Source: Bradyrhizobium mercantei (GTDB taxonomy: Bacteria > Pseudomonadota > Alphaproteobacteria > Rhizobiales > Xanthobacteraceae). Taken from it: DNA of 64,000 bases. The position numbers and the translations under genes were made by a program. The stretch is taken from positions 1,134,891 to 1,198,890 of the forward strand of contig NZ_MKFI01000001.1 of NCBI RefSeq assembly GCF_001982635.1, given 5' to 3'. Under the pieces are notes generated by a model. That model saw only the letters and a program-made list of their open reading frames with translations. It was not told where the DNA came from and ran no database searches. How positions within the stretch are numbered: position 1 is the first letter of the stretch; every line of letters begins with the position of its first letter. Positions 50,995-61,000 of the stretch are shown here, one piece after another.

Positions 50995-51873
50995 GTGCAG
51001 CAGCCATTCGACCGCGCCGCAGAAGATCTCGGCAACGCCATCCATCTCGAACATGTCAATGTGCAGGTGCCGGACCAGCGCCTCGCCACGCTGTTCTACG
51101 TCGCGGGCATCGGGCTGACCCGCGATCCCTATCTGATGGTCTCGGACAGCAACATGTGGGTGAATGCCGGCCGTAGCCAGTTTCATCTGCCGAGCGGCAG
51201 ACCACAGGTGCTGCGCGGCCATACCGGCATCGTGATCGCCGGACGGCAGGCCCTGCTCGCGCGGCTCGCCGCGGTTGCGCCCAAGCTCGAGGGCACCGCG
51301 TTCGGCTATCGCGAGCACAATGATCACGTCGAGGCGATTTGCCCGTGGGGCAATCGGCTGCGCTGCTACGAGCCGGACGCCGAGCGGTTCGGGCGCATCG
51401 CGCTCGGCATGCCCTATGTCGAATTCGCCGTACCGCGTGGCACCGCCGAGGCGATCAGCCGGTTCTATCCGGAGATCATGGGCATTCCCGCGAGCGTCGA
51501 CGGCGGTGTCGCGCGCGCAAAGGTCGGCAAGGATCAGTATCTGCAATTCCGCGAGACAGATCAGGCGCAGGGCGAGTTCGACGGCCATCACGTCCAGATC
51601 TACATCACGGACTTCTCGGGCCCCTACAGGCGGCTGCGCGAGCGCAATCTGGTCTCGCGCGAGGACAATCAGTACCAGTACCGCTTCTGCGACATCGTCG
51701 ATCCCGCCAATGGCCGGCATCTGTTCACCGTCGAGCACGAGGTGCGCAGCGCCACTCATCCGATGTATCTGCGGCCCCTGGCCAACCGCAATCCTGACCA
51801 GACCAACCGCATCTTCGCCAACGGCTACGATCAGGCACCATGGGCGATGGGGCCAGACCAGTATGACGGCTAA
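50995..51873 (+). CDS. VOC-fold (glyoxalase/dioxygenase-like) protein
   Basis: A 292-residue protein of the vicinal oxygen chelate superfamily, with two halves. The first has IHLEHVNVQVPDQRLATLFYVAGIGL and RGHTGIVIAGR, and the second PYVEFAVPRGTAEAISRFYPEIMGIPA and DGHHVQIYITDF. Candidate metal ligands are His and Glu residues at strand starts (LEHVNV, HHVQIY, HLFTVEHE). GTG start at 50995. A PLP aminotransferase gene is 54 bp downstream in the same direction, so the two may act on one substrate. The reaction is unknown. Confidence 0.8.
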   Translation: MQQPFDRAAEDLGNAIHLEHVNVQVPDQRLATLFYVAGIGLTRDPYLMVSDSNMWVNAGRSQFHLPSGRPQVLRGHTGIVIAGRQALLARLAAVAPKLEGTAFGYREHNDHVEAICPWGNRLRCYEPDAERFGRIALGMPYVEFAVPRGTAEAISRFYPEIMGIPASVDGGVARAKVGKDQYLQFRETDQAQGEFDGHHVQIYITDFSGPYRRLRERNLVSREDNQYQYRFCDIVDPANGRHLFTVEHEVRSATHPMYLRPLANRNPDQTNRIFANGYDQAPWAMGPDQYDG

Positions 51874-51927
51874 GCGCTCACACTTCCGCATCGCGCCATC
51901 ATCCGCAAATTCCAGCAACGAGACGAC

Positions 51928-53079
51928 ATGCTTCCCTCCCAGCGCCATCTGTTCGAGATCCCCCGCGAGGTCTGCTATCTGAATTCGGCCTCCTACAGCC
52001 CGCTGCCACTCAAGACGCTCGACGCCGGCCGCATGGCGGTCGCGCGCAAGGGCCAGCCCTGGACCATCGATGCCGGTTTCGCCGGCCGCCAGCATGAGCG
52101 CGCCCGCACCGCGGCCGCTCGCCTGATCAATGCCGATGCAAACGACGTCGCGCTGATCCCGGCAATCAGCTACGGCGTCGCGACAATCGCGAAAGCGCTG
52201 ACCATTCCGCGCGGCACCCGTGTCGTCGTGCTGGAGAACGATCACTCCTCGCCGGTGCTGGAATGGCATGCCCGCGCCGAGGCGCAGGGTTTTGTCGTCG
52301 ACACCGTGCGCCAGCCCGCCGATGGCGACTGGACGTCCGCGGTGCTCGCAACCATCGAGCGGGCGGGCGCGCCGCCGGTCGCCCTCGCCTCGATCTCCTC
52401 GGTGCACTGGTCAGACGGCGGCATGATCGACGTCGACAGGGTGCAGGCCGTGCTGCGCCAACAGGGCGCGATGTTCGTCATCGACGCGACCCAGAGCGCC
52501 GGTGTCGTGGCGATGGACGTGACAAAGCTCGATCCGGATGCCGTGATCTTTCCGACCTACAAATGGCTGATCGGCCCCTACGGCCGCGCCTTCCTCTACG
52601 TTGCAAAACGCCACCAGAACGGCGTGCCGCTGGAGCAGACCTCGGCCGGCCGCCGCAATGTGAACTCCGAGAACCCGGTCTATTTCGGCGACCTCGCCTA
52701 TGTCGACAACGCGCGCCGCTACGACATGGGCGAGCGCGATCATTTCATTACACTGGAGATGGCATCGATCGGCATGGAGATGATGGCGGAATGGGGCGCC
52801 GCTGCCGTCAGCGCGCGGCTCGCGATGCTCAACGCGCGGATCGCCGACGGCGTGCACGACCTCGGATTCGACGTGCTGGCCTCGAGCGTGCGCGCGCCGC
52901 ACATCCTGAGCCTCGGCATGGCCGGCGGCATCCCGAAGGAACTGATCGCACAGCTTGCCGCCGAGAACATCCACGTGGCGCTGCGGCTCGGCCGGATGCG
53001 GATCTCGCCGCACGTCTTCAACGACGAGGCCGATGTCGACCGCCTCGTCGCTGTGTTGACGAAAACGCCGCGCGGTTAG
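51928..53079 (+). CDS. Class V PLP-dependent aminotransferase-like protein
   Basis: A 383-residue fold-type I enzyme of the class V group (cysteine desulfurase/selenocysteine-lyase-like). PLP residues: Lys212 in FPTYKWLIGPYG (Schiff base), Asp186 in VIDATQSAG, and His160 in SISSVHWSDGG. No conserved catalytic Cys loop is seen, so desulfurase activity is doubtful; lyase, kynureninase-like or epimerase activity is possible. It is preceded by a VOC protein gene at 54 bp. The stop overlaps the convergent MFS gene by 4 bp. Confidence 0.85.
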   Translation: MLPSQRHLFEIPREVCYLNSASYSPLPLKTLDAGRMAVARKGQPWTIDAGFAGRQHERARTAAARLINADANDVALIPAISYGVATIAKALTIPRGTRVVVLENDHSSPVLEWHARAEAQGFVVDTVRQPADGDWTSAVLATIERAGAPPVALASISSVHWSDGGMIDVDRVQAVLRQQGAMFVIDATQSAGVVAMDVTKLDPDAVIFPTYKWLIGPYGRAFLYVAKRHQNGVPLEQTSAGRRNVNSENPVYFGDLAYVDNARRYDMGERDHFITLEMASIGMEMMAEWGAAAVSARLAMLNARIADGVHDLGFDVLASSVRAPHILSLGMAGGIPKELIAQLAAENIHVALRLGRMRISPHVFNDEADVDRLVAVLTKTPRG

Positions 53080-54317
53080 CTCCGTTTGCGCCCGAGTGCC
53101 ACGACGCTGAACAGCTCGATCGCAAGTGCGACGGCGACTCCGGCCGCGCCGATCACGAACAGCAGCGCATAGTTGCCGCCGCTCTGCGCGAACAGCCAGG
53201 ACAGGCCGTAGGCGCCCGCCGCCTGGAACAGCGCGAAGGTCGTGGTCGCCTGCGCCCAGGCCGAGCGCTGGCTCGCCGCCGAATGCGGGATCAGCTCGTG
53301 GATGCGGCCGATCACCAGCGGCACGATGCCGGGCGTGAAGCCGCCGACAATCAGGCTCGACACGATCAGCGCAACGGGCGTGGTCGTCACGGCGGGCAGC
53401 GCGACCGCAACCGCCTCGATCAGGAACGCCACGCGAAGCGCCGCGGCGAAGCCGGCGCGGTCGGCGAGATGTCCCGACAACAGCGGGCCGACCACGGCGC
53501 CGATGCCGTACAGCACCCAGTAATAGGAGCCCGCCGCGATCCCCTGCCCCAAGCCGCGGGCGACGAAATCGACCAGGAACACCATGTGCGGCACCAGCGC
53601 CAGCGCGTTGAGGCCATATTCCACGCACAGCGCGATCACCAGCGGCGAGCGCACCCCGTGCGACGCGTTGCGCTGCTCGGCCGCATTATGTGCAGCAGGT
53701 GCGTCCGCCGGCCACGCCTTCCAGCTGATCAAGGTCAGCACCGCCGACAGCACGCCAAGGCCATACCAGGCCTGCTTGACGCCCTGTTGCAGCAGCAGCG
53801 GCACCAGCGTGCCGGATGCTGCTACGCCGAGGCCAACGCCGGCGAAGATCACGCCGCCGATCAAACCGCGCTTGTGTGGGGCCGTGTGCGGCAGGATCGC
53901 GGTCGCCGCCAGCACCATGATCACGCCGCCACTGATGCCGGCGAGGAAGCGGAAGCCGAAGAACCAGATGAAGGAGATCGGCACCGCGCAGGCAAAGCAG
54001 GTGATCGCGGCCAACGCCATCATGCCGCGCAGCGCCCATACCGAGCCGATCCGCGCGCCGAGGTCGCGGGCGATCAGCGCGCCGGCGAGATATCCGGCGA
54101 GGTTGGCCGCACCGAGATAAACCGCTTCCGCCGGCGTGAACCAGTTTGCGGCGATCAACGCCGGGATCAGCGGCGTATAGGCAAAGCGCGCCAGACCGAG
54201 CCCGACCAGCGAGGCACACAAGCCCGCCGTCGCGGAAATCCACGGCGGCTTGCCCGCATCGCGATGCGGCCCGGCGTGATGGCGCCGGTCATGATCGACA
54301 TTGGCTGACATGGACAT
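53076..54317 (-). CDS. YbfB/YjiJ-family MFS transporter
   Basis: A 413-residue transporter with 12 predicted helices. Its N-terminal segment GLGLARFAYTPLIPALIAANWFTP and AVYLGAANLAGYLAGAL are the YbfB/YjiJ signature. The family's substrate is mostly unknown. It is convergent with the PLP aminotransferase gene (their stops overlap by 4 bp). The basic, His-rich N-terminus (residues 1-25) is an addition before the first helix. Confidence 0.9.
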   Translation of the reverse strand: MSMSANVDHDRRHHAGPHRDAGKPPWISATAGLCASLVGLGLARFAYTPLIPALIAANWFTPAEAVYLGAANLAGYLAGALIARDLGARIGSVWALRGMMALAAITCFACAVPISFIWFFGFRFLAGISGGVIMVLAATAILPHTAPHKRGLIGGVIFAGVGLGVAASGTLVPLLLQQGVKQAWYGLGVLSAVLTLISWKAWPADAPAAHNAAEQRNASHGVRSPLVIALCVEYGLNALALVPHMVFLVDFVARGLGQGIAAGSYYWVLYGIGAVVGPLLSGHLADRAGFAAALRVAFLIEAVAVALPAVTTTPVALIVSSLIVGGFTPGIVPLVIGRIHELIPHSAASQRSAWAQATTTFALFQAAGAYGLSWLFAQSGGNYALLFVIGAAGVAVALAIELFSVVALGRKRS

Positions 54318-54390
54318 GGCGTAGGCCCTCCGGCCGTTCGTGAAAAATGATTAGTTGCGATCGCAGCAATCGCTCCTAGCGATCACGGCT

Positions 54391-54414
54391 CACCTCTCCC
54401 GATCGGGAGAGGTG
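54391..54414. repeat. Perfect 24-bp palindrome
   Basis: CACCTCTCCCGA and its complement TCGGGAGAGGTG form a perfect 24-bp palindrome (54391-54414) between the MFS gene's start and the tautomerase gene's stop. A related shorter element is at 28723-28743. It probably belongs to a repeated element family and may act as a transcript end for the tautomerase gene. Confidence 0.75.
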
Positions 54415-54438
54415 CAGGGTTCGGTCTGGCGAAAGCCA

Positions 54439-54681
54439 TCAGCGGGAAGAAGCCGCCGTAGCGAGCTTCTTGCGATATTCGAGCGCGGGCAGTCCGCCCC
54501 AGCCCCAATTGTCGGTGTCGACTTCCTCGATGACGACGAAGGTCGATTCCAAGGGCTTGCCGAGCACGTCGCGCAGCAGCTCGCTGGCGCCCTTGATCAG
54601 CGCTGCCTTCTGTTCCGGTGTGGTGGACGACGCCCCCGGCGCCGTCCCCTCACGCGTGACCTGGATGGTGACGATAGGCAT
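54439..54681 (-). CDS. 4-oxalocrotonate-tautomerase-family protein
   Basis: An 80-residue tautomerase. The catalytic N-terminal proline (Pro1 after Met removal) is present in MPIVTIQVTREG, with later EQKAALIKGASELLRDVLGKP and TFVVIEEVDTDNWGWGGLP. It fits the 4-OT-like group of keto-enol tautomerases, though it is longer than the shortest 62-residue forms. It follows an SDR gene with 24 bp gap, so they form a two-gene unit. Substrate unknown. Confidence 0.9.
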   Translation of the reverse strand: MPIVTIQVTREGTAPGASSTTPEQKAALIKGASELLRDVLGKPLESTFVVIEEVDTDNWGWGGLPALEYRKKLATAASSR

Positions 54682-54705
54682 GACACACTCCGGATCATGC
54701 TGGCT

Positions 54706-55416
54706 TCAGTGACCGGCGCTCTGGCCGCCGTCGACGTGCAGGATCTCGCCGGTGACGAAGCCCGCACCTTCGAGGAACAGCACGGCGTCGGCGATGTCCT
54801 TCATCTCGCCCATCCGGCCGACCGGATGCAGCTTGGCGAGGTAGTCGTGCGTCTCGGGCGCGTGCATCGGGGTCTTGATCACGCCCGGCGCCACCGCGTT
54901 AACGCGGATGCCCTTGGCGGCGTACTCGATCGCGAGCGACTTGGTCGCGGCGGCGAGACCGCCCTTGGTCAGCGAGGCCAGCACCGAGGGAACGTTGCTG
55001 TTGGCGTGATCGACGAGGCTGGTCGTGATCTGCACGATGTGCCCGGATCCCTGCTTCACCATCTCCTTGGCGACGCGGCGGGTGATGTAGAAGAAGCCGT
55101 TGAGATTGGTCGCCAGCACTGCGGCATAGTCCTGGTCCGTATGGTCGGTGAACGGCTTGGCGACGAAGATGCCGGCATTGTTGACCAGCGTGTCGATGCG
55201 GCCGAAGCGCCCAAGCGCCTGCTTGACGATACGCTCGGCAACCTCGGGATCGCCGATGTCGCCCGGCACCGCCAGAACATCCGGGTCCGACGACGGCTTG
55301 ATGTTGCGGGAGTTGGCGACGACGCGCCAGTTGCGGTCGCGATAACCCTTCAGGATCGCCTCGCCGAGGCCCTGCGACGCACCGGTGATGATGGCAACCT
55401 TCTGCTCTGCACCCAT
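54706..55416 (-). CDS. SDR-fold protein with altered active site
   Basis: A 236-residue SDR. It has TGASQGLG (11-18), NNAG, NLNGFFYITRRVAKEM and VNAVAPGVIKTPM, all intact. The catalytic tetrad differs: VQITTSLVDHANSN replaces the ISS motif, and VLASLTKGG has Ala at the position of the catalytic Tyr in YxxxK (Lys is present). It could be a divergent enzyme or a binding protein. A tautomerase gene is 24 bp downstream, and a LysR regulator gene 158 bp upstream. The activity is unproven. Confidence 0.8.
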   Translation of the reverse strand: MGAEQKVAIITGASQGLGEAILKGYRDRNWRVVANSRNIKPSSDPDVLAVPGDIGDPEVAERIVKQALGRFGRIDTLVNNAGIFVAKPFTDHTDQDYAAVLATNLNGFFYITRRVAKEMVKQGSGHIVQITTSLVDHANSNVPSVLASLTKGGLAAATKSLAIEYAAKGIRVNAVAPGVIKTPMHAPETHDYLAKLHPVGRMGEMKDIADAVLFLEGAGFVTGEILHVDGGQSAGH

Positions 55417-55574
55417 GATTTCTCTCCATCCGTTGCTGAAGCGACCCAGCGCCGCTTCGATGGAGACGAACCTAGATACATCCGCATTCCGCGCGAATGC
55501 CCGCTATTCGGCAGACACTCTTCCGCGGCGCGAACGACTGAGCAGCATCGGGAAATCAGCGAACCGGTTTGGCT

Positions 55575-56516
55575 TCATCGCGGTTTGGCTCCGGCCTTGC
55601 TGGCCTCGCGCGACAACCGCTCGAAATAGCGCTTCAGCCGCGGCGCCGCGAAGTCGACGAAGGCGCGCACCTTCGGAACGTCGAAGCGGCCCTGCGGCGC
55701 CAAGAGATGCACCGGTAGCGGTGGATGCTCGTCCTTGGCCAGCAATATCCGCAGCCGCCCGTCGCGGATTTCCTCGGCGATGTGATACGAGAACAGCCGC
55801 GTGATGCCGTGGCCTTCGCTGGCCGAGGCAACCGCCGCCCGCACCGTGTTGACCACCAGCCGCGGCGTGAACTGGACCGCGCGCGCGACCTTCGACCTCG
55901 CAGCCGGCGGAAAGCTCCAGGAGTCGAGCCCGAAATGCGTCATCGCGATGATCTGGTGCTTCGCCAGATCGACCGGCTCGCCGATCACGGGATGCCCCGC
56001 GAGATAGCCGGGCGACGCCGCGACCACGCGGCGCACCTCGCCGAGCTTGATCGCGATGAAATTGGAATCGGCGAGATGGGCGATGCGCAGCGCAACGTCG
56101 ATGCCCTCGTCGATCAGATTGACGGTGCGATCGAGCATCACGAGCCGCACCGTCACCGCCGGATAGTCCGTCATGAAGGCGTCGAGCACCGGCCGCAGCA
56201 CATCCTCACCCACGACGATGGGCGCGGTGATGGTCAGCGTGCCGCGCGGCGCGGCTCGCTCGCCGCCGGCCGAGATGTCGGCCTCCTCGAGCTCGCTCAG
56301 GATGCGGCGGCATGCCGCGGCGTAACGCTGGCCGGCATCGCTCAGCTTCAGCGATCGCGTGGTGCGATGAAGCAGCTCGGCGCCGACGTGATGCTCAAGG
56401 AATGCGATCGCCCGGCTGACCGCCGCCGGCGAGCGCCGCAGTTTCCGTCCCGCGCCGGCAAGGCTGCCCTCGTCGACCGCCGCGACGAACACCTTCATGG
56501 CGTCGATGCGATCCAT
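55575..56516 (-). CDS. LysR-family transcriptional regulator
   Basis: A 313-residue LysR regulator. It has an N-terminal winged HTH (DRIDAMKVFVAAVDEGSLAGAGRKLRRSPAAVSRAIAFLE) and a substrate-binding domain (about 90-290). It lies upstream of the SDR/tautomerase genes in the same direction, so a role in their control is possible but not the usual divergent arrangement. The effector is unknown. Confidence 0.9.
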   Translation of the reverse strand: MDRIDAMKVFVAAVDEGSLAGAGRKLRRSPAAVSRAIAFLEHHVGAELLHRTTRSLKLSDAGQRYAAACRRILSELEEADISAGGERAAPRGTLTITAPIVVGEDVLRPVLDAFMTDYPAVTVRLVMLDRTVNLIDEGIDVALRIAHLADSNFIAIKLGEVRRVVAASPGYLAGHPVIGEPVDLAKHQIIAMTHFGLDSWSFPPAARSKVARAVQFTPRLVVNTVRAAVASASEGHGITRLFSYHIAEEIRDGRLRILLAKDEHPPLPVHLLAPQGRFDVPKVRAFVDFAAPRLKRYFERLSREASKAGAKPR

Positions 56517-56543
56517 CGATCCCCCCGCTTCGCAGCCGCTGCT

Positions 56544-56668
56544 AAAGCACGATGAGATTGAGTTGAATTGTCATCGCGCTTTAGCTCATTGTTTGAGCAT
56601 GATCTCCGCGCAAACGCCTCGCGTTTGTCGCGCCGGAAAACCGCTTCGCACTTTTCCGGATCATGCTT
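56544..56668. repeat. Long palindromic interspersed repeat, inverted relative to 3931-4001
   Basis: It contains AAAGCACGATGAG / CATCGCGCTTT at the left and GAGCATGATCTCC ... TTTCCGGATCATGC at the right, with a CAAACGCCTCGCGTTTG inner hairpin. The right half is the reverse-complement version of the repeat at 3931-4001. It lies directly upstream of the LysR gene, 28 bp from its start. Confidence 0.8.
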
Positions 56669-56903
56669 ACTCCTTCACGTCATACTGCTTGCTGAGATGA
56701 TCGCCGATCTGCACCAGCATCGCGACGCATTCGGGATAGCCGGGCCTTGCCGCCGTCGCCTCGTTGGCGCTGGCGCGGAATTCCCAGCTGTCGCCGTCGC
56801 GCAGCACGGAGATGTCCATGCCGTCGGGGCAGTCGGCATGCACCTTCAACTCCGCGCGCGCCATCGCGACGAGTTCGGCTTCGGTCTTGATCGGCTTGCT
56901 CAT
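56667..56903 (-). CDS. Small hypothetical protein (78 aa)
   Basis: A 78-residue acidic protein: a helix (IKTEAELVAMARAEL), then ADCPDGMDISVLRDGDSWEF strands, then a second helix (CVAMLVQIGDHLSKQYD). Two Cys (DCPDG, PECVA) are present. The domain looks compact and complete; similar short proteins are seen in related alphaproteobacteria, but no function is known. The start at 56903 is followed directly by the first helix. Its 3' end touches the repeat at 56544-56668. Confidence 0.65.
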   Translation of the reverse strand: MSKPIKTEAELVAMARAELKVHADCPDGMDISVLRDGDSWEFRASANEATAARPGYPECVAMLVQIGDHLSKQYDVKE

Positions 56904-57171
56904 GTAACGACGTCCTCCCGGCTGGCGACATCAGCCATGGTTGCCGATTTGATGGGCGTCTGTCGAGAGGACGCTCACGATCACGCGCTCTTGCAATTGA
57001 CAAATCGGACGGCCCCGGCGAACATTTGGCCGGGTCGATACCACCTGCCGCTTGCACCCCGCCCGGGGACGGTGAATGTATCAAGCCGATTTCAGGCTTC
57101 CTTTGCCCGCACGAACGGGTCAGCAATGCAAGCCCCTGACGCTTTCCGTTCGTCGATGCAAAGGTTGATCC

Positions 57172-58011
57172 ATGCGCGACTTTCGTGATGCCAAGGCCAT
57201 GGCGCAGACGCTGCGCGAAGCCCTCGGTGCCAAATCGATCCCCCTCACCCACAGCGACAGCCTGGAGCTGATCGCCAAACTGTTCGGCCAGCGTGACTGG
57301 AACACGCTGGCGGCGCGAATCCAGGCGGCCGGCGGAGTGCCCGACGTGCCGCCCTCCGCTCCGCAATCACCGCCGGATGCCGTGCGGCACGAGATCGCGG
57401 TCGCGACGGCGGTGCTCGACGGCTATGCCGGATTCTATCAGCTCAGCGAGCAGTCCATCTTTACGGTCACCCGCGAGGAGCAGCACCTGGTGATGCAGCT
57501 GACCGGACAGCCCTCCGTTCCGTTCTTTGCCGAAGGCCAAACCGAATTCTTCGCCAGGCTCGTCGACGCACAGGTCAGCTTCGTCGCCGGACCGGACGGA
57601 CGGGCAACGTCGCTGCTCTTGCATCAAAACGGCAGGGACATGCGGATGATGCGGGTCGATGCCGCAAAGGCAAAGGAAGTAGCCGATCGAATTGCCGAGA
57701 GGATGAAGAGCCAAACCGCGACGCCGGGAACCGAAGCTGCGCTCCGCCATCTTATCGCAGGAATCGTATCGGGACATCCGAACTACGACGCTATGAGCCC
57801 AGGGCTCGCCGCCGCAACGCGTGAGCAACTGCCCAGCCTGCAACTCAGCCTGGGCGATCTCGGCGCGATCGAGTCCACTCGCTTCCTCGGTGTCGGTGCT
57901 CAGGGCGAGGACGTCTACAGCGTGAGGCACGAGAACGGAGCATCGCATTGGCGCATTGCGCTCGATACGAAGGGAATCGTTTCGACCGCGTGGGTATCGC
58001 CCGGGCCGTAG
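57172..58011 (+). CDS. Hypothetical protein with glyoxalase-superfamily-type N-terminal domain
   Basis: A 279-residue protein. The first 50 residues (RDFRDAKAMAQTLREALG, SDSLELIAKLFGQRDWNTLAARI) match the short helical domain often annotated as glyoxalase-superfamily protein in this group; no VOC metal site is visible. Residues about 75-175 form a mixed alpha/beta region that includes FFAEGQTEFFARLVDAQVSFVAG, resembling domains also seen alone elsewhere. The C-terminal part (about 200-279) is another small domain. The function is unknown. It is transcribed alone. Confidence 0.65.
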   Translation: MRDFRDAKAMAQTLREALGAKSIPLTHSDSLELIAKLFGQRDWNTLAARIQAAGGVPDVPPSAPQSPPDAVRHEIAVATAVLDGYAGFYQLSEQSIFTVTREEQHLVMQLTGQPSVPFFAEGQTEFFARLVDAQVSFVAGPDGRATSLLLHQNGRDMRMMRVDAAKAKEVADRIAERMKSQTATPGTEAALRHLIAGIVSGHPNYDAMSPGLAAATREQLPSLQLSLGDLGAIESTRFLGVGAQGEDVYSVRHENGASHWRIALDTKGIVSTAWVSPGP

Positions 58012-58026
58012 GCCCTGCGCGGCTAG

Positions 58027-61000
58027 CTAGGGCGTCGCGCTGGCGCGGCGCTCACCCTTGATGGCCGGCAGCGCGCTCACCGGTGCGACCTTCGGCTTGT
58101 CGGGCACCGATCCGGTCGAGACCGGATCGGGCAGCGGTGCACGCGCGGTGGCGTCGGGGAAGCGGGTCTTCATCTCGCGGATGAAGCCGTCGAGCGTGTC
58201 GACGCTGGCGGCCATCCGCGCGATCTGGGCGAATTCCGCACTCGAGGTCGCGACCGGCTTGCTCGCGGCGTCGAATGCCAGCTTGTCGGCATCGCCGGAC
58301 ATCAGCGGCGCGTATTTCTCGCGGAACCGGGACAGCCCGATGGCGTCCTCGGCGAGCGCGTAGCCGACCACGGCGCGGATGACGTCGGCCTTCTCGCTCG
58401 GATTGAGCGGGGTGAAGTCGCGCCAGCGGTCGCCGTAATAGAGCTCGATCTGTTCGGAGGCTTCGCGCCAGTGCCGCGACGCCCAGTAGATGTCCGAACG
58501 CAGCCGGATCGCCTCGCGGCCGGTGATGTTCGAGATGATGTCGAGCGCGAGGTCGTGGCGGCCGACGTCGCTCTGCGCGCGCGCCTCGAGCAGCAGCCGC
58601 TGCTGGCGCAATTCGCCGGAGAGGTCGGCGATCCGGGTCGAGCGCAGCGCACCGATGGCGCGGTCGGGCTTGCGGTTCATCAGATAGACCATCGCAAGCC
58701 GCGCGGCGACCTGGGCGCGCGCCGCGCCTTCGAGCCGCTTGTCGACCTGGTATTGCAGCAGGTCGGCGGCCTGATCGAGCAGATCGACGCCGACGAGGCG
58801 GTCGGCGAGCCGGCGGATCATCTCGTCGCCGCGGCGGCCGATCGGCGTCAGCTCGCGATATTCGTAGAAGGTGCCGAGCGCATCGATCGGCGCCATCTCG
58901 TCGCCCTTGGGGCCGAGATAGAGCTGCACGAACAGCGCCGAGGCGGCATCCTGCGCCTGGCGCGATTCCGGCGCGTTCGGCTGCAGCCGGGTCGCGGCAC
59001 GCGTCACCGCGAAGGCGTCGGCATAGCGCGCGGTCTCGGCGTAGATCTTCGACAGCATGTAGAGCGTCTTCAGCTCGATGTTGTCGCCGCGCCACAGCAT
59101 CGACAGCAGCTCGAGCTCCTTCAGTACGTCGTCGCGGCCGATCTCGCCGCGCTTCTGCTTCAGCAGCGTCTCCAGCAGCTTGCCTTCGGCAGCGGCCTGG
59201 CGGTCGGCCGAATTGGCGGCGAAGCGGTAGGCGTCAAGCGCGTCCTTTTCCTGGCCGAGCGCTTCGGCGAGCCGGCCGCGCAGCACCGCAATCGCGGGCT
59301 TGAGCGTATCGGGAACGCCGACCACATCGAGATCGCTCTTGCGCCGCGCGGCGCCGGCATAGTCCTTGACCTCGAGCGAGGCCTTCATCGAATCCATGGT
59401 GACGATGCGCTGCAGGTCGGGCGGCAGCGTCGCGACCGCGAATTCGGCGTTCTTGAATTTCTCGCGCGCCTCTGCCCATTTGCCTTCGCGGGCGAAGGCG
59501 AGCCCCTTCCACAATTGGGAATCGTAGCCGTTGCCGATCACGGAATTGGCGAGATCCTTCAGACCCTGCGCCGGGTGGCCGATCAGGATGCTGGCGACCG
59601 CGTGCACCATCACCACCGACGCCGTCTCGCTGCCGCGCTTGCTCTCGGACAGGATCAGATTGGCGACGCCATGGGCTTCCTGGTACATGCCGCGCGCCAT
59701 GTAGAAATCGGCGAGATCGAGCCGCGCCTGCGGCAGCTGCTCGGCATTGGCCGTCGACGCCGCGCCAATCAGGCCGTCGAGCTGTTTCAGGAAGTTTTCC
59801 GACTGGTTCTTGCGCCACTCGTCCGGATCGAACAGCGGCTTCACCGCCGCAGTCGCGCGCTCGGCGGCGACGTCGGCCGACGACAGCGTCAGGCCGCCGG
59901 GCCGACCCAGCATCACCTTGTCGGCGCCGACCTCCGCCTTGACGTCGTCGGCGTTCGGATGAACCACGACGCCGTGGATCGATTCCAATAGCGAGAGCTC
60001 GACGAAATCCTGCCGCTTGATGATGCCGCGGGTCGGCGGCGGCGCGGTCACGATCCAGAGCGTATCGCCGGCGTCGGGATCGACCAGTTTGTGCAGCTGG
60101 CCGGGATTGGCGAGCGGCACGCTGACATTGGCGAGCGAGGGCTCGCTGATATTGCGCACCACCGACAACGGCAGCGGCGGCTTCTGCACCCGGTCGGCAA
60201 AGGTCAGCGTCCAGCTCACGCCGCGCGAGCGGTCGTCGCTTTCGAGCGACGGCATCTGCGGCCGGTTGAGGCGGAAGCGCACCGCCTGGCCCTTCTCCAG
60301 CGCGATCCGGCTGACGTCTGAGATCAGCGAGCCGCCCTTGGCGCGGATCGGATCGACGTCGATCGCCTCAGGCGTGTCGAACACCAGCCACACCGTGTCG
60401 GCACGGCGGAACAGCGCCGCCGGCGTCGCAGCGGGGAACGAGAACGTCACACGCAGCCCGTCGCTGTCGCGCTGGGCGTCGACCGCAGACTTGGCGCTAG
60501 CGCGGGCCTCGGCAGGCGCAGATGGTGCCGCAGCGGGCTTCGGTGCTTCCACCGCCGGCGCGGCCGCGACGGCGGGCACAGGCTTCGGCGTCTCGCTGAC
60601 GGGCGCCTTGCCTTGCTCCGCCGCAGAAGGGGCGCTGCCCTCGCGCGTTGCAGCGGGTGCAGCGGCGCTCTCGACGTCGGCTGCCGGTGCAGCCGCGATC
60701 TTCGGCAGCTCTGAATTGGGCAGCTCTGATCTCGGCTGCTCCGTTTTCGCGGGCATGGTGACCGGTTGTTCGCCCGTGCCCTGCTCGGATTTGGCCGGCT
60801 CGGATTGCGGCGGCTCGGACTTGGCAGGCTCGGACTTGGTTTGTTCGGGCTTGATCTCGATCTTGGCCTGTTGCGCGATGCTTTCCGATGTCACCGGCGC
60901 GATCGCGGCGGCGCCCTTCTTGCCGCGCGGCGTCGGCAGCAGCGAGCTCGGCGAGGGTTTGGCGGCCTGCTGCTGCTCGTTCTGCTGGAAGGCGACATCG

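Noticed and set aside
52263..54308. A 681-codon plus-strand frame across the aminotransferase and MFS genes
   Set aside because: It overlaps two confident genes on different strands and its translation is Arg/Ala-rich noise.
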